This document shows positions 1 to 6,525 of a stretch of 16,416 nucleotides of DNA, one piece after another; the stretch's first letter is position 1, and the number at the start of each line of letters is the position of its first letter. This stretch comes from Paratractidigestivibacter sp963630635. Lineage in GTDB: Bacteria; Actinomycetota; Coriobacteriia; Coriobacteriales; Atopobiaceae. Below the pieces are notes generated by a model that made no database searches, was not told where the DNA came from, and was given only the letters and a program-made list of their open reading frames with translations. The translations under genes were made by a program, and so were the position numbers. Location of the stretch: contig CAVGOA010000045.1 in the NCBI GenBank assembly GCA_963630635.1, positions 1-16,416 of the forward strand, given 5' to 3'.

Positions 1-3
1 ATT

Positions 4-33
4 CTCTTTCGAAAGATGCGCCAAAAGAAAGAG
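4..33 (+). promoter_or_regulatory. Short inverted repeat covering the RBS of the first gene
   Basis: CTCTTTC at 4-10 is the exact reverse complement of GAAAGAG at 27-33. The right arm is part of the purine-rich ribosome binding site (AAAGAGG) of the gene starting at 40. Pairing would hide the site. TCTTTCGAAAGA at 5-16 is also a perfect palindrome that competes for the left arm. The promoter lies outside the window, so it is not known whether the left arm is transcribed. Confidence 0.25.
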
Positions 34-39
34 GATTGA

Positions 40-498
40 ATGGTTAAGAAGTTCGTTATGCCGGTCGTGATACTTATGACATGCTGCTGTCTTGCGGCTG
101 GCGTGGCGCCGGACCGCGCGCTGGCACAGGCGTTGGATAATGAAGTCGTTCCAACGGTTACCCATATCAATGGCATTGATTTTTATGAGCCATCCGCATG
201 CTCCTGGTATGGGTGCTCCAAAACTTTTAGTGAGGCGACAAAGCTCGGGCCATACTACTTTGACGGATCGAGTGTCGGTATTGAGATGACTTGTAGCTCG
301 TCTGCCGGCGGCTCTTTTACCGTAACGTTGTACCGCGGGAGTTCGTCCGGCACGCGGGTCGGCGGCGCAACCTTCTCAAAGAAGGGTTTTACCAAGGCGA
401 CGTGGTCTAACGTGGGGCCCGGCTCCTATTACTTTTGGATTTCTGGGATTGGCACGTCTCGAATCACGGCCAACGACATCGCTATGTACAGCTGGTAG
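40..498 (+). CDS. Small secreted protein of unknown function
   Basis: A 152-residue protein with a clear Sec signal peptide: lysines at 3-4, a hydrophobic core at about 5-23, and an ALA cleavage motif at residues 27-29, giving a mature protein of about 123 residues. The ATG at 40 follows AAAGAGG. The mature part is rich in Ser, Gly, Thr and aromatic residues, with alternating hydrophobic stretches near the end that suggest a beta-sandwich. It has three cysteines (two in SACSWYGC, one in EMTC). I do not recognise the family. It ends 28 bases before the start of the lysin-like gene, so the two are probably co-transcribed. This makes a cell-surface or wall-associated role likely, which is inference. 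Codon use is more relaxed (more A/T-ending codons) than in the housekeeping genes downstream. Confidence 0.75.
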   Translation: MVKKFVMPVVILMTCCCLAAGVAPDRALAQALDNEVVPTVTHINGIDFYEPSACSWYGCSKTFSEATKLGPYYFDGSSVGIEMTCSSSAGGSFTVTLYRGSSSGTRVGGATFSKKGFTKATWSNVGPGSYYFWISGIGTSRITANDIAMYSW

Positions 499-526
499 AT
501 GAACCCCTAAGAGAGTGGAGCGCCCC

Positions 527-2887
527 ATGGATCAGCAGGTGCTGGCAATTCAGAAATGGCTCAACAAGACGTATACCGGCTTCGACGGTTGGGTTTCTCT
601 GTTGGAAGACGGCGTGACGGGCTGGCAGACCATTTATGGGCTGAGAAGAGGCCTGCAGCACGAGCTGGGCATCTCTCCTATGGCATCTGGTTTTGGTAGC
701 CAGACAACCGCTGCGTTTAAGAGCCAGATTGGTCGCATAACCGAAACCAGCGGCACGCCGGCTAATGTTCTCACAATCTTAAGCGGAGCGCTATGGTGCA
801 AAGGCTATTCCGGCGTGGTGGGCAGCGTTGGCGCGACGTTTGCAAAAATGTCTTCGAGCGTCGCATTGGTGAGAAAGAACCTGGGCCTTGGAAGCACGGC
901 GGTCTATGTCGACGTCAAGCTCATGGCCTTTCTGCTTTCGATGGACTCTTGCACTGTTGCGGCAGGCGGAACCGAGTCTGTGCGGGCGGTTCAGCAGTGG
1001 CTTAACGCTATGTATTTGGGGCGACGTGACTTCTCGCTTGTTACGTGTGATGGTTTGACGTCCAGGCAGATGCTCACGGCGTTTATCTACGCGATTCAAT
1101 ACGAGATTGGCATGGCGGACGGCACGGCCAATGGGAACTTTGGCCCTGGCACAAAGGCGGGCATAAAGTCCAAAGCCGGCGTTTCGCTGGGGAGTGTAGA
1201 TTCGTCCAGCCACTACGTGCGGCTCTTTAGCGGGCTTCTTAGGTACAACGGATACCTTGACGTGGCGTTTGACGGCTCGTTTACCTCGGCGAAGGCCGGG
1301 GTGGTCAAGGAATTTCAGCGGTTCATGGGGCTCGATGTGACAGGTGCTGGCGACTACCAGACATGGTGTGCGCTGCTTGTCTCGTGCGGCGATACCGAGC
1401 GGGCGGTCACGGGCTTTGACACAAGTACGCCCCTGACGGTCACTACGGCCAGGGGCGCGGTAGCCGCTGGTTATGAACATGCAGGCAGATACCTTGTAGG
1501 CAGCAGTAAGCACATTACGGCCGACGAGATGATCGCTTTGAAGTCTGCGGGGCTCAAGCTTTTCCCAATCATGCAGCGGTACAACAACTCGGCCTCGGTC
1601 ATGACGTATGAAGTGGGCCAGGAGCAGGGCTTTGACGCGATCGAGAGGGCACGGATCCTCAATATTCCTGAAGGCTCCACGTTGTTCTTTGCCGTCGATT
1701 TCGATGCTGGGCAAAGCGAGGCGGAGGGCTGCGTGACGCGCTTCTTCCGGGGCGTCAATGATTCCGTATCGGCGGCGTTTGGATACAAGGTTGGTGCCTA
1801 CGGCACGCGAAACGTTTGCCGCGTTCTATCCGAGAAGGGCCTTATCACGGCTTCGTTTGTGGCCGGTATGTCCTGGGCTTGGGGCGGCAACATGGGCTAC
1901 AAGATGCCGGACAACTGGGGATATAACCAGGTTGTCGGCGGAACGCTAGTGGCATCTTCGGGTAATGTCGAGATTGATAAGGTCGCCGTGGCCCCGTCAG
2001 CGCCGAGCGTTTCTCTCGATAGGGTCTTGAGGGCGCCGACGGCGGCCGCACTGTATGCGGACGATGCGGGCTTTGACTTGCTGTACTCCTTTGCCGTGCA
2101 TGCCGAGCTGGAGGCGGCTAGGACGGACTCGTCGCTGACCGGCATAAACGCGGCGCGTCTGGGCTTTGGTTGGGCGAGAAAAGCACGATATACAGGGCTG
2201 ATGTGGAATACATACCTTGCTGAGAATGAGATATTTGATGCGAAAGTCGCCTCATTCGAGGAGAAAATGTCACCTTGGAGCTACAAAGACCGGGTGCAAA
2301 CTCCCAGCGGCGATTGCGTTGATCGCGATACGGCGCACTTCTCGGCAACAGCATTTGGATGCATTAAGTGGCGCGGCGAAACGTGGGATCGGCCTTTAAA
2401 CAAGTGCTGCATGGCAGATCTGGGTGGCTGGGCTTTGGATTTGCTGCAGCTTTGGGGCGTTTATTGCCGCACGATGCCTACCGAGGACATGGAGAAGTGG
2501 GCGGTGAAATGCGTTGGTGCGTACGGAGATCCTGCCTTCGATAGGTCCGACTTAATGGGCGATGCCGATGCGGTTGTCTTTGCATCTTTGATGCCGCAGG
2601 GTAGTGGCGTCGCGTTCTCTGATGCTATTCGTGCTTTGCTTGGCATGAGTGTCAAAGAGCGCCTGTCGCGCTTCTATGCGCTGAGATTCGACTCGAAAGA
2701 AAGCAACGTTGTTGCGGCTTTTCAGTCGTTGGTTGATTTGGACAGCGGCGTCCCCTGGACTGCATTTATTTCTGAGCTTCTGCTATTGGAGGCTGCTGAT
2801 GCCGATAGGCTGCCTGATATATATGAGGCGGCATACTTTGCCAGGGGCTTTGTTGCGGCCATCAATCGCATTATTGCGGAGGGTTAA
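527..2887 (+). CDS. Lysin-like protein: PG-binding-like repeats, DUF1906 glycoside-hydrolase-like domain, novel C-terminus
   Basis: A 786-residue multidomain protein. Residues about 4-68 and 151-216 are two copies of one module (pattern AxQxWLN, then DGxTxxQ, then FGxxTxAxxKS), resembling peptidoglycan-binding domains. A third PG-binding-like stretch spans about 230-290. Residues about 294-488 match the DUF1906/Rv2525c-type glycoside-hydrolase-like fold, with VTGFDTS at the start, FFAVDFD in the middle, VGAYG, and NVEIDKV at the end. Residues about 497-786 are unrecognised and contain a Cys-rich patch (about 597-662). No signal peptide or membrane segment is visible, which is odd for wall-binding modules. 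The start is ATG 527, with GTGGAG at 515-520 as RBS. A GTG at 515 would add four residues but lies inside that RBS. The next gene begins three bases after the stop. The likely role is binding or cleaving peptidoglycan or surface glycans. Catalysis is unproven, since several DUF1906 proteins have no demonstrated activity. Confidence 0.8.
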   Translation: MDQQVLAIQKWLNKTYTGFDGWVSLLEDGVTGWQTIYGLRRGLQHELGISPMASGFGSQTTAAFKSQIGRITETSGTPANVLTILSGALWCKGYSGVVGSVGATFAKMSSSVALVRKNLGLGSTAVYVDVKLMAFLLSMDSCTVAAGGTESVRAVQQWLNAMYLGRRDFSLVTCDGLTSRQMLTAFIYAIQYEIGMADGTANGNFGPGTKAGIKSKAGVSLGSVDSSSHYVRLFSGLLRYNGYLDVAFDGSFTSAKAGVVKEFQRFMGLDVTGAGDYQTWCALLVSCGDTERAVTGFDTSTPLTVTTARGAVAAGYEHAGRYLVGSSKHITADEMIALKSAGLKLFPIMQRYNNSASVMTYEVGQEQGFDAIERARILNIPEGSTLFFAVDFDAGQSEAEGCVTRFFRGVNDSVSAAFGYKVGAYGTRNVCRVLSEKGLITASFVAGMSWAWGGNMGYKMPDNWGYNQVVGGTLVASSGNVEIDKVAVAPSAPSVSLDRVLRAPTAAALYADDAGFDLLYSFAVHAELEAARTDSSLTGINAARLGFGWARKARYTGLMWNTYLAENEIFDAKVASFEEKMSPWSYKDRVQTPSGDCVDRDTAHFSATAFGCIKWRGETWDRPLNKCCMADLGGWALDLLQLWGVYCRTMPTEDMEKWAVKCVGAYGDPAFDRSDLMGDADAVVFASLMPQGSGVAFSDAIRALLGMSVKERLSRFYALRFDSKESNVVAAFQSLVDLDSGVPWTAFISELLLLEAADADRLPDIYEAAYFARGFVAAINRIIAEG

Positions 2888-2889
2888 TT

Positions 2890-3315
2890 ATGGGTAGGGT
2901 GAAAAAGGGAATTTTCGCAATCGGGCTTGCGGTTGTCGTTGCGCTGGGTTCGTTTGCTGTCTATCATCTGGCGAACCCGATATTTGAAGACTACGGCCTT
3001 GCCGTATTTGCTGTGCGAGAAGGAATATCCCGTGACGGAAAAGAGCCGGCGCTAATCGCTTACTACCAGAACAGAAGCGGTAAAGAGTGCTCTGCGATTG
3101 TTTCTTTCAGGCTTCTCGACAAGGACGGCAAGGAAATCGGAATCGCCTATGGGGAGAAATACGGCCCCACTGACACCCCAAACGGATGGTTTGATAAGGT
3201 GGTTTGCCCCATGTACATCTATGACGCCTACCCCAGTGATCCTAATGTGCCCATAGCGGAGCGAACCAAGGACGTCGACAGCTGGTATATAGCTGGTGTG
3301 GCTCCACGGCCGTAG
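2890..3315 (+). CDS. Small membrane-anchored protein of unknown function
   Basis: A 141-residue protein with lysines at 5-6, one hydrophobic segment at about 7-29, and a soluble remainder of about 110 residues predicted to lie outside the cytoplasm. The family is not recognised. The external part is rich in Tyr, Asp and Gly, with two cysteines (in KECSA and VVCPM). The ATG at 2890 is served by GGAGGG at 2878-2883, which overlaps the end and stop codon of the lysin-like gene, so translation is probably coupled. Its position directly behind a wall-active protein suggests an accessory, anchoring or protective (immunity-like) role, but this is inference from position only. A terminator follows at 3329. 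Confidence 0.7.
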   Translation: MGRVKKGIFAIGLAVVVALGSFAVYHLANPIFEDYGLAVFAVREGISRDGKEPALIAYYQNRSGKECSAIVSFRLLDKDGKEIGIAYGEKYGPTDTPNGWFDKVVCPMYIYDAYPSDPNVPIAERTKDVDSWYIAGVAPRP

Positions 3316-3328
3316 GGGCGGAGTTGGA

Positions 3329-3360
3329 CGGGGTCTCGGTTATTGCCGGGACCCCGCTTT
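3329..3360 (+). terminator. Rho-independent terminator of the three-gene unit
   Basis: CGGGGTC at 3329-3335 pairs exactly with GACCCCG at 3350-3356. The stem extends inward by four more pairs (one G-T) to a six-base loop (TTATTG), and the tail is CTTTG. It lies 14 bases after the stop codon of the small membrane protein. Confidence 0.65.
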
Positions 3361-3431
3361 GCAACGGGCGAGAAACGAGCAGGCGGTAGAATGGCGACCG
3401 TTCCTTTGTCCCTTTGCGAGAAAAGACCTGC

Positions 3432-4208
3432 ATGCTCGGCGCTGTTCCAGACTTGAAGACCCTGCTCATCGTGTGCCCGCTGGTGTTTATCGGCAGCTTT
3501 GTCGACGCCATTGCCGGCGGGGGAGGGCTCATCACCCTGCCGGCCTATCTTATGTGTGGCTTGCCGGCGCACCAGGCGATTGGGACCAACAAGCTGTCTT
3601 CCATGGTGGGGACGACCTTCTCGACCGGGCGGTTTATTCGCAACGGGTTTGTGAACTGGAAGCTGGCGGTGCCTGCGGTGGCGTGCGCCCTGGTGGCGTC
3701 TGCGGGCGGGGCGCAGCTTTCGATGATGCTGGACGAGTCGCTGTTTCGCTGGATTTTGATTGTGGCGCTGCCGGCGGTAGCGGTGGTTACCTTGCGCAAG
3801 AAGTCGCTGCGGCCACAGACGCTGGAGCTGCCGCGCGGCCAGCGCGTTGCCGCCGTGTGCGCGACGGCTGCAGTCTGCGGGATGTACGACGGGTTCTACG
3901 GGCCCGGTACCGGCACGTTTATGATTTTGGGCTTCTCGCTGCTGGCCAAGCTTGGGGTGCGCGACTGCGCAGGTCTCACCAAGTGCGCAAACCTTGCGAG
4001 CAACGTGGCGGGCTTCGCGTCTTTTGCCATCGCGGGGCACTCGTGGTACTTGCTGGGGCTTATCGCCTCGGTCTTCTCTATTGCGGGGCACACGCTGGGA
4101 GCCGGTATGGTGGTGCGCGACGGGTCAAAGATCGTGCGCCCGGTCATCATCTGCGTCCTGGCGATTCTCTTTGTCAAGACGGGGTTGGAGGCACTGGGGG
4201 TCGGATAG
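3432..4208 (+). CDS. TauE/SafE family membrane permease (probable anion exporter)
   Basis: A 258-residue, strongly hydrophobic protein with about seven or eight membrane segments. It shows the two-repeat hallmarks of the TauE/SafE (DUF81) family: a first repeat with GSFVDAIAGGGGL followed by LPAYL and GTNKLSS, and a second with GFYGPGTGTFM. The length is normal for the family. Members export small sulfur-containing anions such as sulfite or sulfoacetate, or other organic anions. The substrate cannot be read from this sequence and no sulfur-metabolism gene is adjacent. I chose ATG 3432 because a TTG at 3414 has no ribosome binding site; the site before the ATG (GCGAGAAAAG) is also weak. The gene sits between two terminator-like hairpins and looks monocistronic. 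Confidence 0.85.
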   Translation: MLGAVPDLKTLLIVCPLVFIGSFVDAIAGGGGLITLPAYLMCGLPAHQAIGTNKLSSMVGTTFSTGRFIRNGFVNWKLAVPAVACALVASAGGAQLSMMLDESLFRWILIVALPAVAVVTLRKKSLRPQTLELPRGQRVAAVCATAAVCGMYDGFYGPGTGTFMILGFSLLAKLGVRDCAGLTKCANLASNVAGFASFAIAGHSWYLLGLIASVFSIAGHTLGAGMVVRDGSKIVRPVIICVLAILFVKTGLEALGVG

Positions 4209-4211
4209 CGA

Positions 4212-4240
4212 CCGGCGGCCGATGGCCGCTGGCGGGCTTT
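4212..4240 (+). terminator. Probable terminator of the TauE/SafE gene
   Basis: CCGGCGGCC at 4212-4220 pairs with GGCCGCTGG at 4224-4232 (nine pairs, one G-T) around a three-base loop. The tail (CGGGCTTTGCTT) is only moderately T-rich. It lies three bases after the stop codon, between convergent genes. Confidence 0.5.
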
Positions 4241-4242
4241 GC

Positions 4243-4701
4243 TTAACCGGTGACCGAGCCCCAGTTTGAGGTCATGAAGTTCCAAAGGAAGAAGACGACC
4301 AGGACCAAGACGACAATGAGGGCAAGAAGCGCAACGGCGGTCTTAATGCGGGCGTTCTTCTCGCGTGAGGCAAAGATGTCGCGGCGGCCCTTGGGAATCT
4401 CGAGGTACTGACCGTAGTGCAGGTCGCGGCGAAGCTGCTCGCCCTGGGCGCGGGAGCGTTTGTACGAGCGGCCGCTAATGGGGGTGCCGGGGTTGGTGTA
4501 GCCCGAGTCGTGCGTGACGCTGGGGATCTCATTCTGCGCGTTGGCGTAGTCGTCGATGGTGCCCATGCTTTGGTGAACGGGACGTTGGCGCACGTAGGGC
4601 GTCGGGGTTTTCGCGGGCGCAGGGGCCGGTGCGGGCGCGGTTGCGGGATCGGGCGCCTGCGTAGGCATGGGAGTTTGAGGAGTGCTGCTGTCGTCAGGCA
4701 T
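4243..4701 (-). CDS. Pro/Ala-rich protein with a C-terminal membrane segment, function unknown
   Basis: A 152-residue protein. Residues about 1-40 are low-complexity Pro/Ala/Thr. A polar middle section follows, then a basic stretch (KGRRD, SREKNAR), then one hydrophobic segment at about 119-141 and a short tail. The basic residues before the membrane segment predict that the long N-terminal part is cytoplasmic. The family is not recognised. I chose ATG 4701 because AAGGA sits seven bases before it; a GTG at 4707 has no room for a ribosome binding site. The gene is divergent from the GG-leader gene and convergent with the permease, so it is transcribed alone. Pro/Ala-rich tail-anchored-like proteins are common near the envelope of actinobacteria, but no role can be assigned. 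Confidence 0.75.
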   Translation of the reverse strand: MPDDSSTPQTPMPTQAPDPATAPAPAPAPAKTPTPYVRQRPVHQSMGTIDDYANAQNEIPSVTHDSGYTNPGTPISGRSYKRSRAQGEQLRRDLHYGQYLEIPKGRRDIFASREKNARIKTAVALLALIVVLVLVVFFLWNFMTSNWGSVTG

Positions 4702-4858
4702 GGCCACATCCTTGTGTTGGCGTTAAAACCATTCAATGATACGGCATTTTGACCTGCGGCGCGTTTCTCGGCGCCTTTCAACAGAACACTGAAGACGGGC
4801 TGGAGGCTCTGGGCGTCGGTGCCTTACTGAACAACGTGTTGACCAGGGTCTTTAGGGG

Positions 4859-4886
4859 TTAAATTGCCGTTGCGTCTTGCTATCAT
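4859..4886 (+). promoter_or_regulatory. Candidate extended -10 promoter for the GG-leader/zinc-ribbon gene
   Basis: TATCAT at 4881-4886 is preceded by TG one base upstream (TGC-TATCAT), giving an extended -10. A weak -35 (TTAAAT at 4859-4864) lies 16 bases upstream. The predicted leader is about 30 bases and includes the strong ribosome binding site AAGGAG at 4911-4916. Confidence 0.45.
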
Positions 4887-4921
4887 GTGAGAAATCGAAG
4901 GCCCTCAATAAAGGAGCAATC

Positions 4922-5215
4922 ATGGCCGAACAGAAGCAAGTCCTTAGTGAGCAGGAACTCGACCAGACCACTGGCGGTGAGAGCCAGATTAAGATCAAGA
5001 ACAAGATGCGCATCTACGACCGCAACAACAACTGGATCGGCCTGCGCAACGGTGACGACATCGAGTACTATCCTTGCGAGAAGTGCGGCCGTCCCACCCA
5101 CTGCGGCACTTTCCACCGCTGGTACTGCGATCCGTGCAATAAGAGCTACTACAGTCCGGATACCAAGATATGGGCCGGCACCGAAGAGGAACTCAAGGCC
5201 GCGTCTGTGAGCTAA
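4922..5215 (+). CDS. Small protein with a double-glycine leader and a zinc-ribbon-like Cys cluster
   Basis: A 97-residue protein starting at ATG 4922 behind AAGGAG. Residues 8-19 (LSEQELDQTTGG) fit the bacteriocin-type leader pattern LSxxELxxxxGG, so cleavage after Gly19 by a C39-type peptidase transporter is possible. The remaining 78 residues are hydrophilic and contain five cysteines: CEKC at 52-55, Cys61, and CDPC at 69-72, with His60 and His65 between. This looks like a four-Cys zinc ribbon. No membrane segment is visible. No peptidase transporter, modification enzyme or immunity gene lies within the window. It could instead be a cytoplasmic zinc-ribbon protein whose N-terminus resembles a leader by chance. 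The gene is monocistronic, followed by a string of hairpins. Confidence 0.75.
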   Translation: MAEQKQVLSEQELDQTTGGESQIKIKNKMRIYDRNNNWIGLRNGDDIEYYPCEKCGRPTHCGTFHRWYCDPCNKSYYSPDTKIWAGTEEELKAASVS

Positions 5216-5238
5216 GCGCTGGCTTTGGACCTGTCGCA

Positions 5239-5365
5239 GCCAAGGCAGGCAAAAGCCTCTTTGGCAAAGATGACTACCGGCGCCGCGCCGGCGATGGCAA
5301 GGATTGCGGGGAAACCCGCGGCCGTACCGTCGTCGGCGCGGTGTTTTTGCGGCCTGCGCGTTTTT
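5239..5365 (+). ncRNA. Candidate structured RNA or structured 3' UTR (four consecutive hairpins and T-run)
   Basis: Four hairpins follow one another after the stop codon at 5215. H1 is 5239-5265 (GCCAAGG/CTTTGGC plus AGGC/GCCT, one bulge, AAAA loop). H2 is 5277-5291 (CCGGCG/CGCCGG, three-base loop). H3 is 5306-5319 (GCGGG/CCCGC closed by a GAAA tetraloop). H4 is 5336-5359 followed by TTTTT at 5361-5365. This fits a structured 3' UTR or a small RNA ending in an intrinsic terminator. I do not recognise a known RNA family. A short resemblance of 5236-5248 to part of SRP RNA is not backed by the SRP tetraloop region. No separate promoter was identified. Confidence 0.3.
5336..5365 (+). terminator. 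Probable terminator downstream of the GG-leader gene
   Basis: GCGCGG at 5336-5341 pairs with CTGCGC at 5354-5359 (one G-T pair), followed by G and then TTTTT at 5361-5365. The loop is large (12 bases), so strength is uncertain. Confidence 0.4.
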
Positions 5366-5376
5366 CTAGAAGCCAT

Positions 5377-5500
5377 GCGCGACTTTTCGTGGTTTAAATT
5401 GGGTTTGGCCAAGTAGCTCGCTGCGGCCAACTGGGCAAACGCGGCTGAAAAGCGCCTAGGCTACTCGGCGCGAGCGATTTTAAACCACGAAAAGTCGCGC
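5377..5500 (+). repeat. Long palindromic intergenic repeat, copy 1
   Basis: A 124-bp element bounded by a perfect 22-bp inverted repeat: 5377-5398 and 5479-5500. The arm contains GCGACTTTTCG, one variable base, then GGTTTAAA. The 80-bp interior has a second, imperfect inverted pair (AAGTAGC near 5411 and GCTACTCGG near 5460) and a central GCCAACTGGGCAAACG at 5426-5441. A diverged copy of the same length and plan lies at 14913-15035 on the other strand, with the central 16 bases identical. It contains no coding capacity. It lies between convergent genes. This fits a REP/BIME-like or MITE-like intergenic element. Confidence 0.75.
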
Positions 5501-5527
5501 GTCCCATATTGCAGGGGCGCGCGACTT
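5488..5527 (-). terminator. Terminator of the substrate-binding protein gene, built into the repeat
   Basis: On the minus strand, AAGTCGCGCG (5527-5518) pairs exactly with CGCGCGACTT (5501-5492). The stem extends inward by four more pairs (one G-T) to an eight-base loop (5506-5513). The 3' arm runs directly into TTTT then CG. The hairpin starts 31 bases after the gene's stop codon. Its downstream arm and T-run are the right arm of repeat copy 1. Confidence 0.7.
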
Positions 5528-5558
5528 GGTAAAACGGGCGTTCTTTGTGGCTGGAGGA

Positions 5559-6467
5559 CTACTTCTTGGTGGGCTCCACGACGAGGGTGTCCTCGTAGTC
5601 GGCGCCGTAGGTGTCAAGCAGGGTCTTCTCGTAGTCGCTGTGGAAGAACTTCTTGCCGCCCAGGGTGTAAAGCTCGTCATTCACCCAGTCCAGAAGCTCG
5701 GAGTTGCCCTTGGCCACGGCCGGCGCGATGGTGTCGGCGTCGCCCAGGCTGTCGATGCCCACAACGTACTCGTCGGTGCCAGAGGCCTGAGCAAAGGCGA
5801 TGACCTCGGTGTTGTCGTTGGCCCAGACGGCGTCCTTGTTGTTCTCGAAGGCGGTCTTGGCGGCGGCGTAAGTGTCGTACTTCTCGAGCTTAACGTCGGG
5901 GTAGTGCTTGGTGAGATAGGTCTCGGCGGTGGTGCCAGAAATCACGATGACGGTGCGGCCGCTAATGTCGTCAATGTTGGTCAAGACGTTGTCCTTGTGA
6001 GAAACGACGCCCAGGGCGACGTTCATGTAGGCCTCGGCAAAGTCGACCTTCTGTGCGCGTTCCTCGGTCACGGTGAAGTTGGCCAGGATGAGGTCGACCT
6101 TGTTGGTCTCAAGATACTCAACGCGGTTGGCGGCCTCGGTGGAAACAAACTCCACGTCAACGCCCAGGTCGGAGCCAATCTGGCGGGCAAGCTCGACGTC
6201 GTAGCCCTGGTACTCGCCGTTCTCGTCGACGTAGCCAAACGGGCTCTTGTCCGAGAAGACGCCGATCACGATCTTGCCAGAGCTCTTGATCTCGTCAAGG
6301 CTGCGGTAGCCGGAAGCGGACGAGGTGGAGCTGCTGCTGGACCCAGAACTGGAGCCACCGTCGGTGGTGGCGCTGATGCTGCAGCCGCCCAGTACGAGCG
6401 AGCCCATGAGGGCCGCGGTGGTAGCGGCGGTTGCGAGGAAGGTCCTACGAGAAATGCTGGATGCCAT
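5559..6467 (-). CDS. Amino-acid ABC transporter substrate-binding lipoprotein (SBP_bac_3 family)
   Basis: A 302-residue protein. The N-terminus has a twin-arginine motif (SRRTFL, residues 6-11) and a lipobox LGGC with Cys29, so it is probably exported folded by Tat and anchored by lipid on the outer face of the membrane. A Ser/Thr/Gly linker follows, then a family-3 solute-binding domain: IGVFSDKSPFGYVDENG, GYDVELA, VDLILANFTVTEERA, and the second-lobe SGTTAETYL. The family binds polar amino acids. The motifs are closest to the Glu/Asp/Gln group, but the ligand is not certain. ATG 6467 is preceded by AGGAGAG. It lies downstream of the ATPase and permeases on the same strand, after a 226-bp gap with its own candidate promoter and a hairpin. 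This would allow a higher level than the membrane parts. Confidence 0.92.
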   Translation of the reverse strand: MASSISRRTFLATAATTAALMGSLVLGGCSISATTDGGSSSGSSSSSTSSASGYRSLDEIKSSGKIVIGVFSDKSPFGYVDENGEYQGYDVELARQIGSDLGVDVEFVSTEAANRVEYLETNKVDLILANFTVTEERAQKVDFAEAYMNVALGVVSHKDNVLTNIDDISGRTVIVISGTTAETYLTKHYPDVKLEKYDTYAAAKTAFENNKDAVWANDNTEVIAFAQASGTDEYVVGIDSLGDADTIAPAVAKGNSELLDWVNDELYTLGGKKFFHSDYEKTLLDTYGADYEDTLVVEPTKK

Positions 6468-6489
6468 TTAAATCTCTCCTTGTGCTTAT

Positions 6490-6506
6490 GCCCCGTGTTT
6501 TGGGGC
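6490..6506 (-). promoter_or_regulatory. Hairpin in the leader of the substrate-binding protein gene
   Basis: GCCCC at 6490-6494 and GGGGC at 6502-6506 form a five-pair G/C stem with a seven-base loop, ending 22 bases before the start codon. There is no T-run after it, so it is unlikely to be a terminator. It may stabilise the 5' end of the binding-protein message. Confidence 0.35.
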
Positions 6507-6525
6507 TCCCTTAATGGCAAGAGTC

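Noticed and set aside
791..1714. A 307-codon open frame on the minus strand
   Set aside because: It is antisense to the lysin-like gene, has no RBS, and its translation is Arg/His-rich without any recognisable domain.
40..3315. Prophage lysis cassette
   Set aside because: No holin with clear features, no tail or integrase genes and no attachment sites are visible. The lysin-like architecture alone is not enough.
5230..5265. Resemblance to SRP (4.5S) RNA, from GCAGCCAAGGCAG
   Set aside because: The conserved GGAAG tetraloop region that must precede this segment is missing, and the match can be explained by the H1 hairpin.
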